From Chloranthus sessilifolius (Eukaryota > Streptophyta > Magnoliopsida > Chloranthales > Chloranthaceae), in NCBI GenBank assembly GCA_021018995.1, contig CM037585.1:82870646-82934645 (forward strand): a DNA stretch of 64,000 nt, written 5' to 3'. Below the pieces are notes generated by a model that had not been told where the DNA came from, did no database searches, and worked only from the letters and a program-made list of their open reading frames with translations. Positions 33,839 through 43,718 of this stretch are shown here, piece after piece. Both the position numbers and the translations under genes were made by a program. Each line of letters begins with the position of its first letter. Within the stretch, counting starts at the first letter, position 1.

Positions 33839-34380
33839 CCCTCTACCAAAGTCCACTCAATTTTATGTGGCTGAGCTTGAAAGTACTTCGTAGGATGAAC
33901 AAACATTATCCTGACAGTATGAGTATGAGCATCATCCAGGCAGTATGGTAGATCTAATGATAAAATTAGTAATAAAAAAAATTAATTTAAAAAAAAAATA
34001 GTAATAAATATGGTAGATCTAATGAAAAAATAATGAAAAATACAAGTTAGATGATGGAAAATCATACATTCTCTTAAATATCCGACGAAAATATGAGTGT
34101 GACAATCCGGTGTCTACGATTTCGGTCTCTGATGGCTAAGAAATAAGAAGTATAGTGAATTTCAAGTGGAGAAAGAAAAAGTATAGTGGTGCAGAAGAAG
34201 GGATCCTCAGGTGGTTTGCAAGTAAAGAAGAAGAAGAGATCCTCGGGTGATTTGCAAGTAAAGAAAAAGAAGATATCCTCGGATGGTTTGCAAGTGAAGA
34301 AGGAGAAGAAGAGGGATCTCGGGTGGGTTTTATAGCAGGTTGCAACTATCCATTGCCGCTAATATTTGTTGCAAAAAGCA
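33839..34380. other. Non-coding part of the hAT element
   Basis: A/T-rich sequence with a duplicated TATGGTAGATCTAATG and three degenerate copies of a GATCCTCGGGTGGTTTGCAA-like unit (34201-34330, about 55 bases each). These produce a short repeat-peptide ORF on the minus strand. No gene is recognised. Confidence 0.4.
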
Positions 34381-34383
34381 AAT

Positions 34384-34484
34384 GCAACGGATATAAAATT
34401 ATATCCATTGCTGCTTTTACAATGTTTTAATAAATAAAAAAACAAAAAAAACATATGCAACGGATATAAAATTATATCCGTTGC
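34384..34484. repeat. Two copies of a 28-bp near-palindrome, 73 bp apart
   Basis: Copies at 34384-34411 and 34457-34484 have arms GCAACGGATATAA and TTATATCC(A/G)TTGC. The second is a perfect inverted repeat apart from the centre. A related TTGCAACTATCCATTGC piece precedes them near 34342. Confidence 0.75.
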
Positions 34485-34799
34485 CGCTTTTGTAACGATT
34501 AGTAAAAAAAAAACAAAAAAATAAACAGAAAAGGATAAAAACAAAAGAAAAAAAGACAGAGCTGGGGCCCGTCCGATAATTTCATTTTTTTAAAATTAAA
34601 AAAAGAAGAAGATTATCAGACGATAATTTGAAACTATCATCCGTATCGTCCGATACGGGCGATACATTGCCCGTATCGGACGATAATTACCCTATTTTTT
34701 AGGGGGTACGATACATAGGCAATGTATCGTACTGCCTAGGTCCAAAACCGATACGTATCGGGCGATACATATCGGTATCAGACGATTTTTTGACCCATG

Positions 34800-34807
34800 A
34801 TCCTGAC
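34800..34807. other. Right target-site duplication of the hAT element
   Basis: ATCCTGAC pairs with ATCTTGAC at 28797-28804. E1 coding sequence (DPDLTRLYDINPTAMKGW) resumes across it. Confidence 0.8.
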
Positions 34808-36660
34808 CTCACACGGCTGTACGACATAAATCCAACTGCAATGAAAGGATGGGATCTCATGTATCAACTAGGATACGGCCTGCACACAAGGCTTGACAAG
34901 AATAACCAAGGGTGAATAGGCCTTGTGGTCCCAAAGAAGGTTCACAAATACACTAGTGTAGGATACCGACCAGACGGGAAGGAAGCTAACACCCTCACAA
35001 CTTTGCCCAAATGGTCACTCTATGATCATTTCATCTACAGAACCACCGAGAAACCCGAGGTGCCAAAGAAAAAGGAATCCCTCACCAAGCCACAAATGAT
35101 GGAAGTTGAACAGATGGTCGAAGCTTTCGCTGATCTGATAAACCTAGGACAAAACGATGACGTAGATAAACTGCTCGAGGGAGTTGGACCACTATTTGGG
35201 ACTGAAGAACCCACCATCGCAGAAAAGCAGAAGTCTCCAGAGCCTAAACCACTCGTGGAAGATTGGGAATCAACTGAAGAAGAAGATTTCCATATTGCAG
35301 CCATAGAAGTCGAAGAAGAACTGGCGCTCGACTATCATTAATCACCAGGGTCATCGCCACTTCAAATTTTTTGGAGATCCTTAAAGGAAGAATGGCATCC
35401 ACCGCTAAGTGATGATGAAGACTACTGGATAGATCTCCCAGCCCTTGAGCTAGCAGAGCAGCTAGACGAAGATCCCCAAAGGCTATTAGAGAAAGGAGAC
35501 GAACCTCGCCAAGAGGGCTTCGAATTTGATAATGATGATCCTGATCCAGAACTATGGGAATCTCCCCACATCACTCAGCCATACCAACCCCGCTGTAGGA
35601 CGTGTGTCATCATATTGAAGTATTATAACCAGGAGATGAACTTGACCTTCATATCTCCCCAACTAGTGATCCAACTGTCAAACATTTGCAGGCAGATGGG
35701 GGGAGGCAACTACTTCACGGCAAAAGTAGACGACCAGATATCCCTGATCCTGCATTACAGACACTATCTCCAAAAAATGATCACCAGATCGACCCACGAC
35801 CAACTATTCCTGATCTAAACCTAAGAGTCAAGCCCGTTGAGGAATGTCTCTGGCCGTATGCTTGTGAATACTACCAAATCTATCCACCGTGCGGAAGATG
35901 CACTTTTATAATGAGCCCCTGGCCACATAGAGAAGGTCCTTGCCTATCACTCTTCAAGGAGCTCAAGTCGGCCTCTTTACACCACAAATGCCCACGTCGA
36001 GGCCTGTGCCATCTATACTTGGATTGACCCCTCTGTAGATCATGTGCTTTCATATTGCAGAATCTCAAATTGTGGGAGGAAGAACCCTCCACACTGTTGT
36101 AGAAGATGAGTCAGAAGGTCACCTGGCCGGCACGGAGGCCGAGATGATTCACATAATAGAAGAAGCTAAAACATCAACTGCAACACCGCCTTCGTCGCTC
36201 TTCCAGAAGATCACGTCGGAGGAAGACTAAAAAAAATGTCAAATCCAGAACAGATCCACGTCATCTGAAGGCTCACACGAATGGCTCCAGCAGCCATCAC
36301 GCTTCCTCAACTAAGAGAAGCACCGCTGTCGATTCCTCTTCAGGAAATCGACCCTGTATCCTATCTATTATCAAAAATAAAAAAATAGAAAACCCTAAAA
36401 CCCCTAAAAATCTAAAAATAGAAAACCCAAAAAAATTAGACAATTTCAAAAAAGAGAGGGAACCCTTCATCTCAGACCTACTTATCGGTCGATAAAGAAA
36501 CTTTTCTCTTAAGGCTATGAGTAATGGTTACGCTGACGAAGTGAGGGAAGTAATAACCGATATACTCGCGTAAAGTCGTGCTGCTACTTTTGACACCACA
36601 TAGCCGCACCTTGATCCCGCTCAATGTAACCTTACTACTGCACCCTCACAAAAGCGCAGA
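34808..36660 (+). pseudogene. E1 protease-RT spacer with a G-patch-like motif
   Basis: Just after the hAT insertion E1 encodes GWDLMYQLGYGL, then DKNNQG (34846-34912), which follows the G-patch spacing of a Gly-rich RNA-binding motif known from C-termini of some retroviral proteases. A TGA follows it. The 138-codon stretch at 34925-35341 (MVPKKVHKYTSVGYRPDG, then acidic) continues the polyprotein. From 35342 to 36660 the frame is lost repeatedly; acidic Glu/Asp-rich pieces remain (DDDPDPELWESPHITQPYQP). The spacer's role is unknown. Confidence 0.6.
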
Positions 36661-38000
36661 ATGTCTCAATGGAACAACAAACCAGTCATCATACCCGACG
36701 AGATACTCTACGACTTTGAGAGGAGGATGAATAGCCTCGATTTGTACCTCACCAAAGACGTCGCAGTCATCAATTGTGTCGACGAAGAGATATTGCTCAT
36801 AAATCTAACCCCTCAGTGTAGCAATTTTGTAGTCTATGAACTTACTGATGATGAAGGAGAAAGACTAATTGCTGAAGAAACACAGGACTTCCAACGGGTC
36901 ATCAAACACTTCGATGAGCAAACTCAAGCAGCTGCAGAACCCACAGAAGAAATCAACTTCGGTACCGAAGAGATGCCTAAGAAGTTACTGATTAGTGCAA
37001 CGCTTAGCCCCAAGGAACGACAAAAGATTACCTAAGTCCTTCAAGATCACCTCAGCTCCTTCGCATGGTCCTATGAAGACATGCCTGGTTTGGACCTAAG
37101 TCTAGTAGAACTTTGTCTAATCCGTAAATCCGATGCCAAGCCTGTTAAATAGAGATTAAGGAGAATGCACCCGCAAACAGCACTACAAGTCAAAGAGGAA
37201 GTCAACAAGTTGCACAAGGCCAAATTCATCCGAGTTGTCCTCTACCCTAAGTGGGTTGCAAATATAGTACCAGTCTCCAAGAAGGATGGCAGAGTATGGG
37301 TATGCATTGACTTTCGAAATCTCAATCGGGCATGCCCAAAAGACGACTTCCCATTTCCACACATCGGCACTCCGGTTGACAACACTGCTAGACATGAGAT
37401 ATTATCTTTTCATGGATGACTTCTCCGGATACAACCAGATCAAATTAGCAGAATCCAACCAAGAGAAGACTTTGTTCACTATACTGTGGAGAACTTACTG
37501 TTATATTGTCATGCCCTTCAACCTTAAGAACGCAGGAGCCACGTATCAACGTTCCATGATGGCTATATTTCATGATATGATGCACAAGTGTGTAGAAGTC
37601 TACGTCGATGATATATTGGTGAAGTCTCAAACACGAGCAGGACATGCTGAAGCCCTTCGACTGGTGTTAGAACGATCCGATAAGTATCAACTAAAGATGA
37701 ATCTGAAGAAATGTGTATTTAGGATAACCTCTGAAAAGTTATTAGGATTCATAGTCAGGAAGTGAGGAATCGAAGTCAATCCGGTGAAAGTCAAAGTTAT
37801 TCTTGAAATGCCACCTCTTAGCAACATCCAAGAACTACGAGGCCTGATAGGAAGACTGCAATTCGTCAGGAGATTCATCTCCCAACACTCAAACAGATGC
37901 AACCCTTTCTACAGACTACTTAAAGGAGGAGCCGAGTACATATGGGATTACCAGTGCCAGCAAACCTTCAACAACATCAAAGTACCTCCTTAATCCTTTG
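36661..38000 (+). pseudogene. Reverse transcriptase of E1
   Basis: A lead-in (36661-37035) ends in SATLSPKERQKIT, followed by FAWSYEDMPGLD, the usual pre-RT block. The RT shows VANIVPVSKKDGRVWVCIDFRNLNRACPKDDFP, LFMDDFSGYNQI, MPFNLKNAGATYQR, the catalytic YVDD (37601-37612) and LGFIVRK, then the LRGLIGRLQFVRRFI connection. Stops at about 37036, 37150 and 37763 and a frame change near 37410 break it, but all catalytic aspartates remain. Dipeptides such as KNAGATYQR are typical of the Tat/Ogre side of Ty3/Gypsy. Confidence 0.87.
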
Positions 38001-38566
38001 ATACTATCACCACCAATTCCCGAAATATCCTTAATCCTCTACATCTCAACCAATGATAAAGCAATAGGGGTAATCCTGGGACAACATGACAAAGACGGGA
38101 AGAAGGAGAAAGCCATCTACTACCTCAGTAGGACGATGGTCGAGTAAGTGGAAAAATACATTACAATGGAGAAGACTTGCCTAACACTAGTATGGGCATC
38201 AACAAAGCTATGCCACTACTTCAGGGCTCATAAGATAATGGTGCTTATAGGCATGGACCCCTTGAAGTACATATTCGAAAAGCCAGCTACATCTGAAAAG
38301 ATTGCTAGATGGCATATGGTACTACAAGAATTTGACATCACCTACGTCACATAAAAGTCGATCAAAGGATAGGGGATTGCCGATTACCTCGCAAATCTTC
38401 CACTCCCAAGCAACGAGCCAGTACACACTGACTTCCCCGATGAAGACCTGCTATCGGTGCAAGAAGAACCCGATAAAACCTCATGGACCCTATACTTTTA
38501 TGGGGCTCTTAATTAGAAAGGAAAGGGCATCGAGATAGTCTTACTAAGCCCAGAAGGGGTCGTTAT
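38001..38566 (+). pseudogene. RNase H of E1 and start of a second RNase H, cut by E2
   Basis: The first RNase H reads YISTNDKAIGVILGQ, KAIYYLSRTMVE, TMEKTCLTLVWA and KYIFEKP with scattered stops. After a connection (IADYLANLPLP) a second domain begins with WTLYFYGALN, stop, KGKGIEIVLLSPEGVV, matching the additional plant-type RNase H of Tat elements; its first catalytic Asp (usually FDGA) is Tyr here. The coding sequence stops abruptly at 38566, where LTR E2 starts. Confidence 0.8.
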
Positions 38567-40260
38567 TGTAGACACCCCATTTTCACCCTCTCGGAGTATA
38601 CAAACACGTTTGATAAACCTTTGACCTTGCCCACGACTCCCAGAAAGGGACAGACCATCTTCAAAAGTCATAAAACCCTAACACAGGGACTATATACTGA
38701 AATAATAGTCTATGGTTCAATCCCAAGCTGAAACAATAGCTCTGTGACTTAGACCCGACTTAGCCCAAGGAAGATCTCAAATTTTGCGCTCGCACAGAGG
38801 CGCTCCATTCGATTGTATACATTGATAAATGCCCATAATTGGCCCACTTGGACCAGGTTCGTTCTTCCCGCAGACCGTCTTAGGACTTGATTCTGCGTCT
38901 TGGATAGGCCGCGCAATTAGATTGCATGCCCAACCACAGGCGCGCAATTGGTCCTACTTGGACCAGTCCCCCGCCTTCTGTAGACCACCAGAAGACCCGA
39001 TTATGTGCCTATAGCAGGTTGTGTAATCAATTGCATGCTCCATCACCAGAGTGCAATTGGTCCCCAGTTGGACCCGGTCTTCAATTCCCATGACTGCCCA
39101 AACTCCCCGATCAAGTGCCCATAAGAAGGTGCTCAATTGGATTGCACGCCCTACCACAGGCGCGCAATTAGTTCCAAGCGAGTTGGAACTAGGACACTAG
39201 GCTAAGCCAGTCAGCCGGTCACCCATTGAGTTTGTGACCGACTTAAATTGGATTAAGTGCCCTGGACAGGGCACAAAATCCGATTACACTCCTCACACAG
39301 GTTGCGCAATTGAAACAGACCAGCTAATTACGCACCTGCCCCAGGGCGCATAATTACCCGCACACCTTTAAAAAGACCCCCTACCTCCCAACTTAACACA
39401 ACAACACAATTTTTCATAGAGATCTCTACGCTCTCAAGCCTAAGCCTCTTAGGGATTTCGAGTTTCCTTCTTTGCGGCACCAGAAGAAGGAAAATCAGGG
39501 AGGAAGAAGTGCTCGACTTCAGCTAATCGCTCCCCTAGTTCTTAATTTCTAGTTTCTAGTTCTTAATTCCTAGTTTCTAGTTCTTAATTCAAGTTCTAGT
39601 TCTTAATTCTAGTTCTAGTTCTTAATTCTAATTCTAGTTCTAGTTTTTAGTACTAGTTCTTAGTTCTAATTCTTACTTCTTAGTTCTAATTCGCAGTTCT
39701 CAATTCTTAAAATTTTCATTTTTGATTCTTAAATTCTCAGTTTAAATTCAATCTTTAATCTTCCATATTTATAAAACCACCCTTAGCCACTCGATTTGCC
39801 CAAGGGAGCTTACAAAGGGTACCCAGGAATGGGGCCGATCCTCCTTAGCATAGCGGGCCAGACCTCTTTTTAATTAGAGTAGCAGCAGGAAACTAAAATA
39901 GTTAGAGTTAGAGTAGTACTAGGAGACCTACAGCCAGTTGGACTTAGAGCAGGATTAGAAAGTTAGACTAGATAGACCATAGGCTATCTTTAGCTGTTGG
40001 AGTCGGCCGACCGGCGTTCAGTAAAGGAGTTAGTACACAACTCCCCACCCGTGATCAGTGACGTATTACAGCGTCGATAAATATGTACAGCTGGCGATCG
40101 CATCACCCAGGTGCTCTCCATTTAACATTCACCTATTTAATTTCAACATTTAATATTACATAATTTATCATTTTGTCGCCCTCAGCCAGAGTCCACTCAG
40201 ATTGAATGGGAGCACTTCTTCCAGGGACTGAAAGGAACGTAGAAAAAGCACATACTAACA
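38567..40260 (+). repeat. LTR of Tat-like element E2 (about 1.69 kb)
   Basis: It starts TGTAGACACCCC and ends ATACTAACA before its own primer site. It is longer than the E1 LTR because of extra palindromic modules (38790-39360) and a TAGTTCTTAATTC expansion (39535-39700). Blocks shared with E1 and F include the GGGGCCGATCCTCCTTAGCA-type stretch and GTCGGCCGACC. It is a 5' LTR, since gag follows. Confidence 0.85.
39535..39700 (+). repeat. TAGTTCTTAATTC tandem repeat in LTR E2
   Basis: About a dozen imperfect tandem units of 11-17 bases (CTAGTTCTTAATT, TCTAGTTCTAG). The E1 LTR has nothing comparable at the matching place, so it is a local expansion in E2. Confidence 0.8.
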
Positions 40261-40263
40261 AAC

Positions 40264-40281
40264 TAGCGATCATGATGGGCC
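40264..40281 (+). other. Primer-binding site of E2
   Basis: TAGCGATCATGATGGGCC aligns with the E1 site, with four transitions. It lies three bases inside the LTR end. Confidence 0.55.
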
Positions 40282-40440
40282 CTTTCTGCTAAAGTAGTTG
40301 CTGTCTAGTTTAACTTTTTTTTTTTGCTTTATCTTAGTGAGTTTACTTTCCTGCTTTGTTTAGTTTAAGTTTTATTTCTTTTCTCACTTTATCACCTTGC
40401 TACACACACTCACCCTCTCGAGATCCCCTCGAGAGTCTAT

Positions 40441-40573
40441 GAGCATCTACCAAAGGTTAGAGATGTCAGAGATACGTAGAATAAACCCTACTAATAGCAA
40501 CAATCTGCCATTATGGGGATACCATGATGTGCAACCGTGGGCTTTCGCGAGTCCGTCGTGACGATGTACTCTC
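40441..40573 (+). pseudogene. Start of gag of E2
   Basis: ATGAGCATCTACCAAAGG and the block LPLWGYHD match the E1 gag start (MNIFQRLEML, PPLWGYHD). The frame stops at a TGA near 40558 and the sequence is cut by LTR C at 40574. Confidence 0.7.
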
Positions 40574-41049
40574 TGTTGGTTTATTTGTGCTTGCAGAATT
40601 TTATTGTAAAATAGATGGTTAAAATACAACAGATAATAAAAGGTGAAATGGAAATGAATTAAAGTACAAAGCACAACCTGCAAGATACATGGCTGTTGTA
40701 GCAAGTTTTAAAAGTAAGCAAGAGTTTGTTCCACAGGGAGTAATGATCTAAAAATCTAGTAGACTTCCAGATCTGCTACAGATCTGGCAATCTCTAAACC
40801 TATTCTATGAAAACAAGGAAAAGAGAGGTGATTTTTCAAGTGTCACAACTAAATCTTGATCTAACCTATAAACAAAAGTGAAATGATAATGGGTTGATAA
40901 AATAAAATATAAAATGGTGAGAAGTAGACAGCTGTGGACTATTTTTACTGTAAATAAGATTTAGAACAATGGATCTGCAGCTGGCCTTCACTTGACTATA
41001 ATCACAAGTGCAAGGGAGAAAACCAGAGACTTGAATTGATCTTAGGGGT

Positions 41050-41081
41050 ATAGTTTGTCCACTTAAATAGTCACAGATTAT
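41050..41081 (-). other. Conserved 32-nt LTR hairpin, distal copy (C)
   Basis: Arms ATAGTTTGT and ACAGATTAT (two wobble pairs on the plus strand), inner CCA and TAG, TC bulge, loop CTTAAA. It is 783 bases downstream of the TATA box. Confidence 0.65.
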
Positions 41082-41399
41082 CCCGGGGATCTCATCTAAT
41101 CACAGGCCCAAAGCTAAAATAAGAAAACTATTGCAGGCACTATGGATGTCAGGCTACAAGCACAAGTATTCATAGGAGCAGCAGATCTGTAAAATTTTAG
41201 TAAAAATCACAAGAAAATCATAGCTCAACTGAGGCATTAAAGTCACTTGGTCATTGCTTCAAACAACTGCAATAGCCTAGCTCTCAAGTCTGCAATCTCT
41301 GCTAGACTCCAAATTAAAATGCTGAAAAGAAGGCTGTTACAACAGAGTAGGAATTAGATCTATAAAAATCCATCACTTGGCTGAACTAGTCCTAGGGTT

Positions 41400-41431
41400 A
41401 TATGCTATCCATTCAAATGGTCACAACATAT
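41400..41431 (-). other. Conserved 32-nt LTR hairpin, proximal copy (C)
   Basis: Arms ATATGCTAT and ACAACATAT (fully paired as minus-strand RNA if G-U is allowed), inner CCA and TGG, TC bulge, loop TTCAAA. It is 433 bases downstream of the TATA box. Confidence 0.68.
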
Positions 41432-41863
41432 CCCATAGATGTGTTCCAGCCAAAAGGTTAAAATCAGAACAAGAACATTACTGCTGCCACTATGGATGCA
41501 AAGCTACAGGCATAGGCATCCATAGGTGCATCAGATCTATAAACATCTAAAGCATTTGAATAGAAAATTTATAGATCTAACTGAACATTCACAACAGCTT
41601 CTCATTGAATTAACAAAACTTACAATGATTGCCCTCGAGGCAGCAGTCTCTGAAATTCTGAACTCCTCACAATGTAATTACAACACATATTTACAAATTA
41701 AAATAATCTCAGCTGCTACCAAGAACTAATCCAACAAGCTGGATTAGGGAGAGAAAAGAGGGAGAAAAAGGGAAAAAGAAACCTAAAATTAAACCTAAAT
41801 GAGTCAAGGAAAACTCATATTATTCCTTGCTTCCTTCCTGCCAAACCATAAAAATCAGTTTGG

Positions 41864-41871
41864 TATTTATA
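41864..41871 (-). promoter_or_regulatory. TATA box of LTR C
   Basis: TATAAATA on the minus strand, at the same distance from the proximal hairpin as in LTRs A and D. Confidence 0.55.
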
Positions 41872-42209
41872 CATATGCATTGATCTCTGTGCTTTATTTT
41901 TGACCAATCAGAGAGGAGGATTTTATTTCAGCATATTCTAATCCCTGTGATTAGTGTTTTGGCCAATTAGGTGAAAGAAGAATATTTACAGTTGTGCTCA
42001 ACTGCAATTGCTTGATTTTAGCCCAGGAATATTTCATATAGTTGTGAAATAATTCGCATGTGGACTACTGTCCCATGTGCCTTGTTGAAATTCCCAAAGT
42101 AGTCCTTTAGATCCACATGACAACTGCTGAAATTCCCAAAACTAACCCCCACATCCGTTGATGAATTATGGAACCCAAGTTGGAGCATATTGGATTGATT
42201 TTCTGAAGC

Positions 42210-42440
42210 ATCTCGAGAGGATGGATAGCTATACTCGACTGGTTCATTAGCAGCTTTAAGATAGCAGCTTCAACACCATTCGACAAGTTGAAGGGATGAA
42301 CTTGACAGGCTGGAATGGAGGCTGCAATGCTCGAGCAGTTGATGAAGTGAAGAGCTCGATAGGATGATAGAACCATTCGACAAGTGCTCACTTCAGGTTT
42401 GCAGCATTCGATAGGTTGGGCTTTAGCAATATATTACTCG
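42210..42440. repeat. TCGA-motif array in LTR C
   Basis: About ten copies of TTCGACAAGTT, TCGATAGG and CTCGAG-like motifs at irregular spacing, on both strands. It occupies the same U3 place as the arrays of A, B and D; the TCGATAGGTT variant is shared with A. Confidence 0.65.
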
Positions 42441-43194
42441 AGTTGTTCATAGCTGAAGGTTCTCTTCAGCTCAAGTGCACAACAGTTGCTGCTGGAGTTA
42501 TTTTTCTACCATTGAAAGCCTCTTTTATGCTGTCCAAGTGTGCAACTACTCCCATATATTATTACTGTAGCTGGGCTGCATGAGTGTGTAATTATATAGT
42601 GTGCACACAGCTAAATATTCTACAGTTTTGCTCCAATGTGCACAGAGCTGAGGCTTTTTAACCTATTAAGATCTGCTCCACAATCATTAAAATATATAAT
42701 TCTGAGGCTCTTTCCGTTGTTTTACTCCACCTGCAGCTGCTATCTTTCAAACATGGGCTCCATTTATATCAGCTCTATTGGATGACTCTGAGTCTTCTCT
42801 TTTTTGCACGTTTAGATGAAAAACTGTACCATGTTGCATATTTATTCTTACCTGCAAAACATACTTAAACACAATTATTAAACACTCTAAGTCATAGCAA
42901 AAGCCAGGTTTAAGGGGTAGAAAGTGGGAAAAATTAATGACTAACACACCCCTGATAAGTAGTGAAAAATACCATTTTTTACCCCTAAACATGAGCCTTG
43001 AAAGACCCTTGAGAGGACTAAATAAGTGCTTTAGTGTTCATATTGCAGCTAACCAAAAAGACAGGTCCAAATCCGAAAACCATCCTAAAATGATCAAAAA
43101 GCTGACAACGCATGTCAAACTCAAAGAGGGAGTGAAGAAATAGCCTCAGCAATGGCTAAAAAGGTCCTAAAAGAGCAAGAAAAGACCTGAAGAA

Positions 43195-43480
43195 GAAGAA
43201 GGATCCATTCGCAAAGAAGAATGGAAGCTAAAAGTTCAATTCGCAAAGAACATCTACTATTCGCAAAGAACTTTGAACTTTGCGAAAAGAAGAGAAGTCC
43301 TTTGCGAAAAGACCTCCTGAAGCCAAAATGCTTTGCGAAACGAAGAGAAGTCCTTTGCGAAAGGATCTCCTGCCAAAATCCTTTGCGAAAAGATCTCCTC
43401 AGAGCCAAAATGCTTTGCGAAAAGAGATCTTTGGAGCCAAAATGCTTTGCGAAGAGAGATTCGAGCCAAACTACTTTCTT
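43195..43480. repeat. TTCGCAAAG / CTTTGCGAA array in D LTR1
   Basis: About eleven copies of CTTTGCGAA(A) or its exact reverse complement TTCGCAAAG at 15-35 base spacing. The first few face one way and the later ones the other, so long hairpins are possible. ORFs on both strands here are artefacts of the repeat. Copies recur at 49530-49770 and 57465-57740. Confidence 0.8.
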
Positions 43481-43718
43481 GAAAAAGCCCTTAAACTATG
43501 CGAAATGGCATTACGGGATTTGCATGTCCAAGGGTATTTCAGAAACTTTGCACGCCCCCAATGCATTTTAAAACCCAAGGACATTAGGAAGATTACCACG
43601 AACCAAAGGCATATTCCACCCCATGTGAACACCCAAAGATGAAATTACTTGGCGGGGAACTTCTAGAAGCTCAAACAGATTTTTGAATTACATAATGTAA
43701 TTGATGCCTCTGCTTCTG

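Larger units (their letters stand above)
28805..34799 (-). mobile_element. hAT-superfamily DNA transposon (about 6.0 kb)
   Basis: The left terminus is CAAGGGTCAAAAAATC and the reverse complement of the right terminus is CATGGGTCAAAAAATC, so the terminal inverted repeats differ at one position of 16. An 8-bp duplication flanks them. Inside lies a broken DUF659/hAT transposase on the minus strand. Subterminal parts are rich in GATACGTATCG-like palindromes. The right 2.2 kb holds low-complexity AT-rich sequence, a GTGTCACATG palindrome cluster and internal copies of the terminal repeat, so other elements may be nested here. It interrupts E1 after the protease. Confidence 0.88.
23867..38566 (+). 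mobile_element. Tat-like Ty3/Gypsy retrotransposon E1, split by a hAT element and cut by E2
   Basis: It consists of LTR, primer site, gag, protease, a G-patch-like segment, RT, RNase H and the start of a second RNase H (WTLYFYGALN, then GIEIVLLSPEGVV). A second, plant-type RNase H after the first is the hallmark of the Tat group. The hAT insertion at 28805-34799 lies between protease and the G-patch-like segment. E2 is inserted in the second RNase H, so integrase and the 3' LTR would be beyond the window. Many stops and frameshifts make it inactive. Confidence 0.85.
38567..40573 (+). mobile_element. Tat-like element E2, 5' end only
   Basis: LTR, primer site (40264-40281) and the first codons of gag (ATG at 40441) are present, all colinear with E1. 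It is inserted in the second RNase H of E1 in the same orientation. After about 45 gag codons the sequence is broken by LTR C. The remainder is not seen in the window. Confidence 0.8.
40574..42946 (-). repeat. Apparent solo Athila-like LTR C (about 2.37 kb)
   Basis: On the minus strand it starts TGTTAGTCAT at 42946 and ends AAACCAACA at 40574. No primer site or gag follows its 3' end, and no polypurine tract precedes its 5' end, so it stands alone. It has a TATA box (TATAAATA, 41871-41864), two copies of the conserved hairpin (41400-41431 and 41050-41081) within a duplicated segment of about 350 bases, and a TCGACAAGTT/TCGATAGG motif array at 42210-42440. No 5-bp duplication is visible (CTCTC left, CACCC right), so an unequal recombination or deletion origin is possible. 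Confidence 0.75.

Noticed and set aside
23867..40260. A single 16-kb element with LTRs at 23867 and 38567
   Set aside because: The second LTR interrupts RNase H coding sequence and is followed by its own primer site and gag start, so it is the 5' LTR of a second element.
40569..42951. A 5-bp target duplication flanking LTR C (CTCTC and CACCC)
   Set aside because: Only three of five positions agree, which is not better than chance.
43195..43480. CRISPR-like array of TTCGCAAAG repeats
   Set aside because: Repeats are 9 bases, in both orientations, with irregular spacing, inside an LTR of a plant element.
43121..43642. ORFs with repeated CEK/FAKR peptides on both strands
   Set aside because: They are translations of the palindromic LTR motif array; the frames are not kept between the three LTRs.
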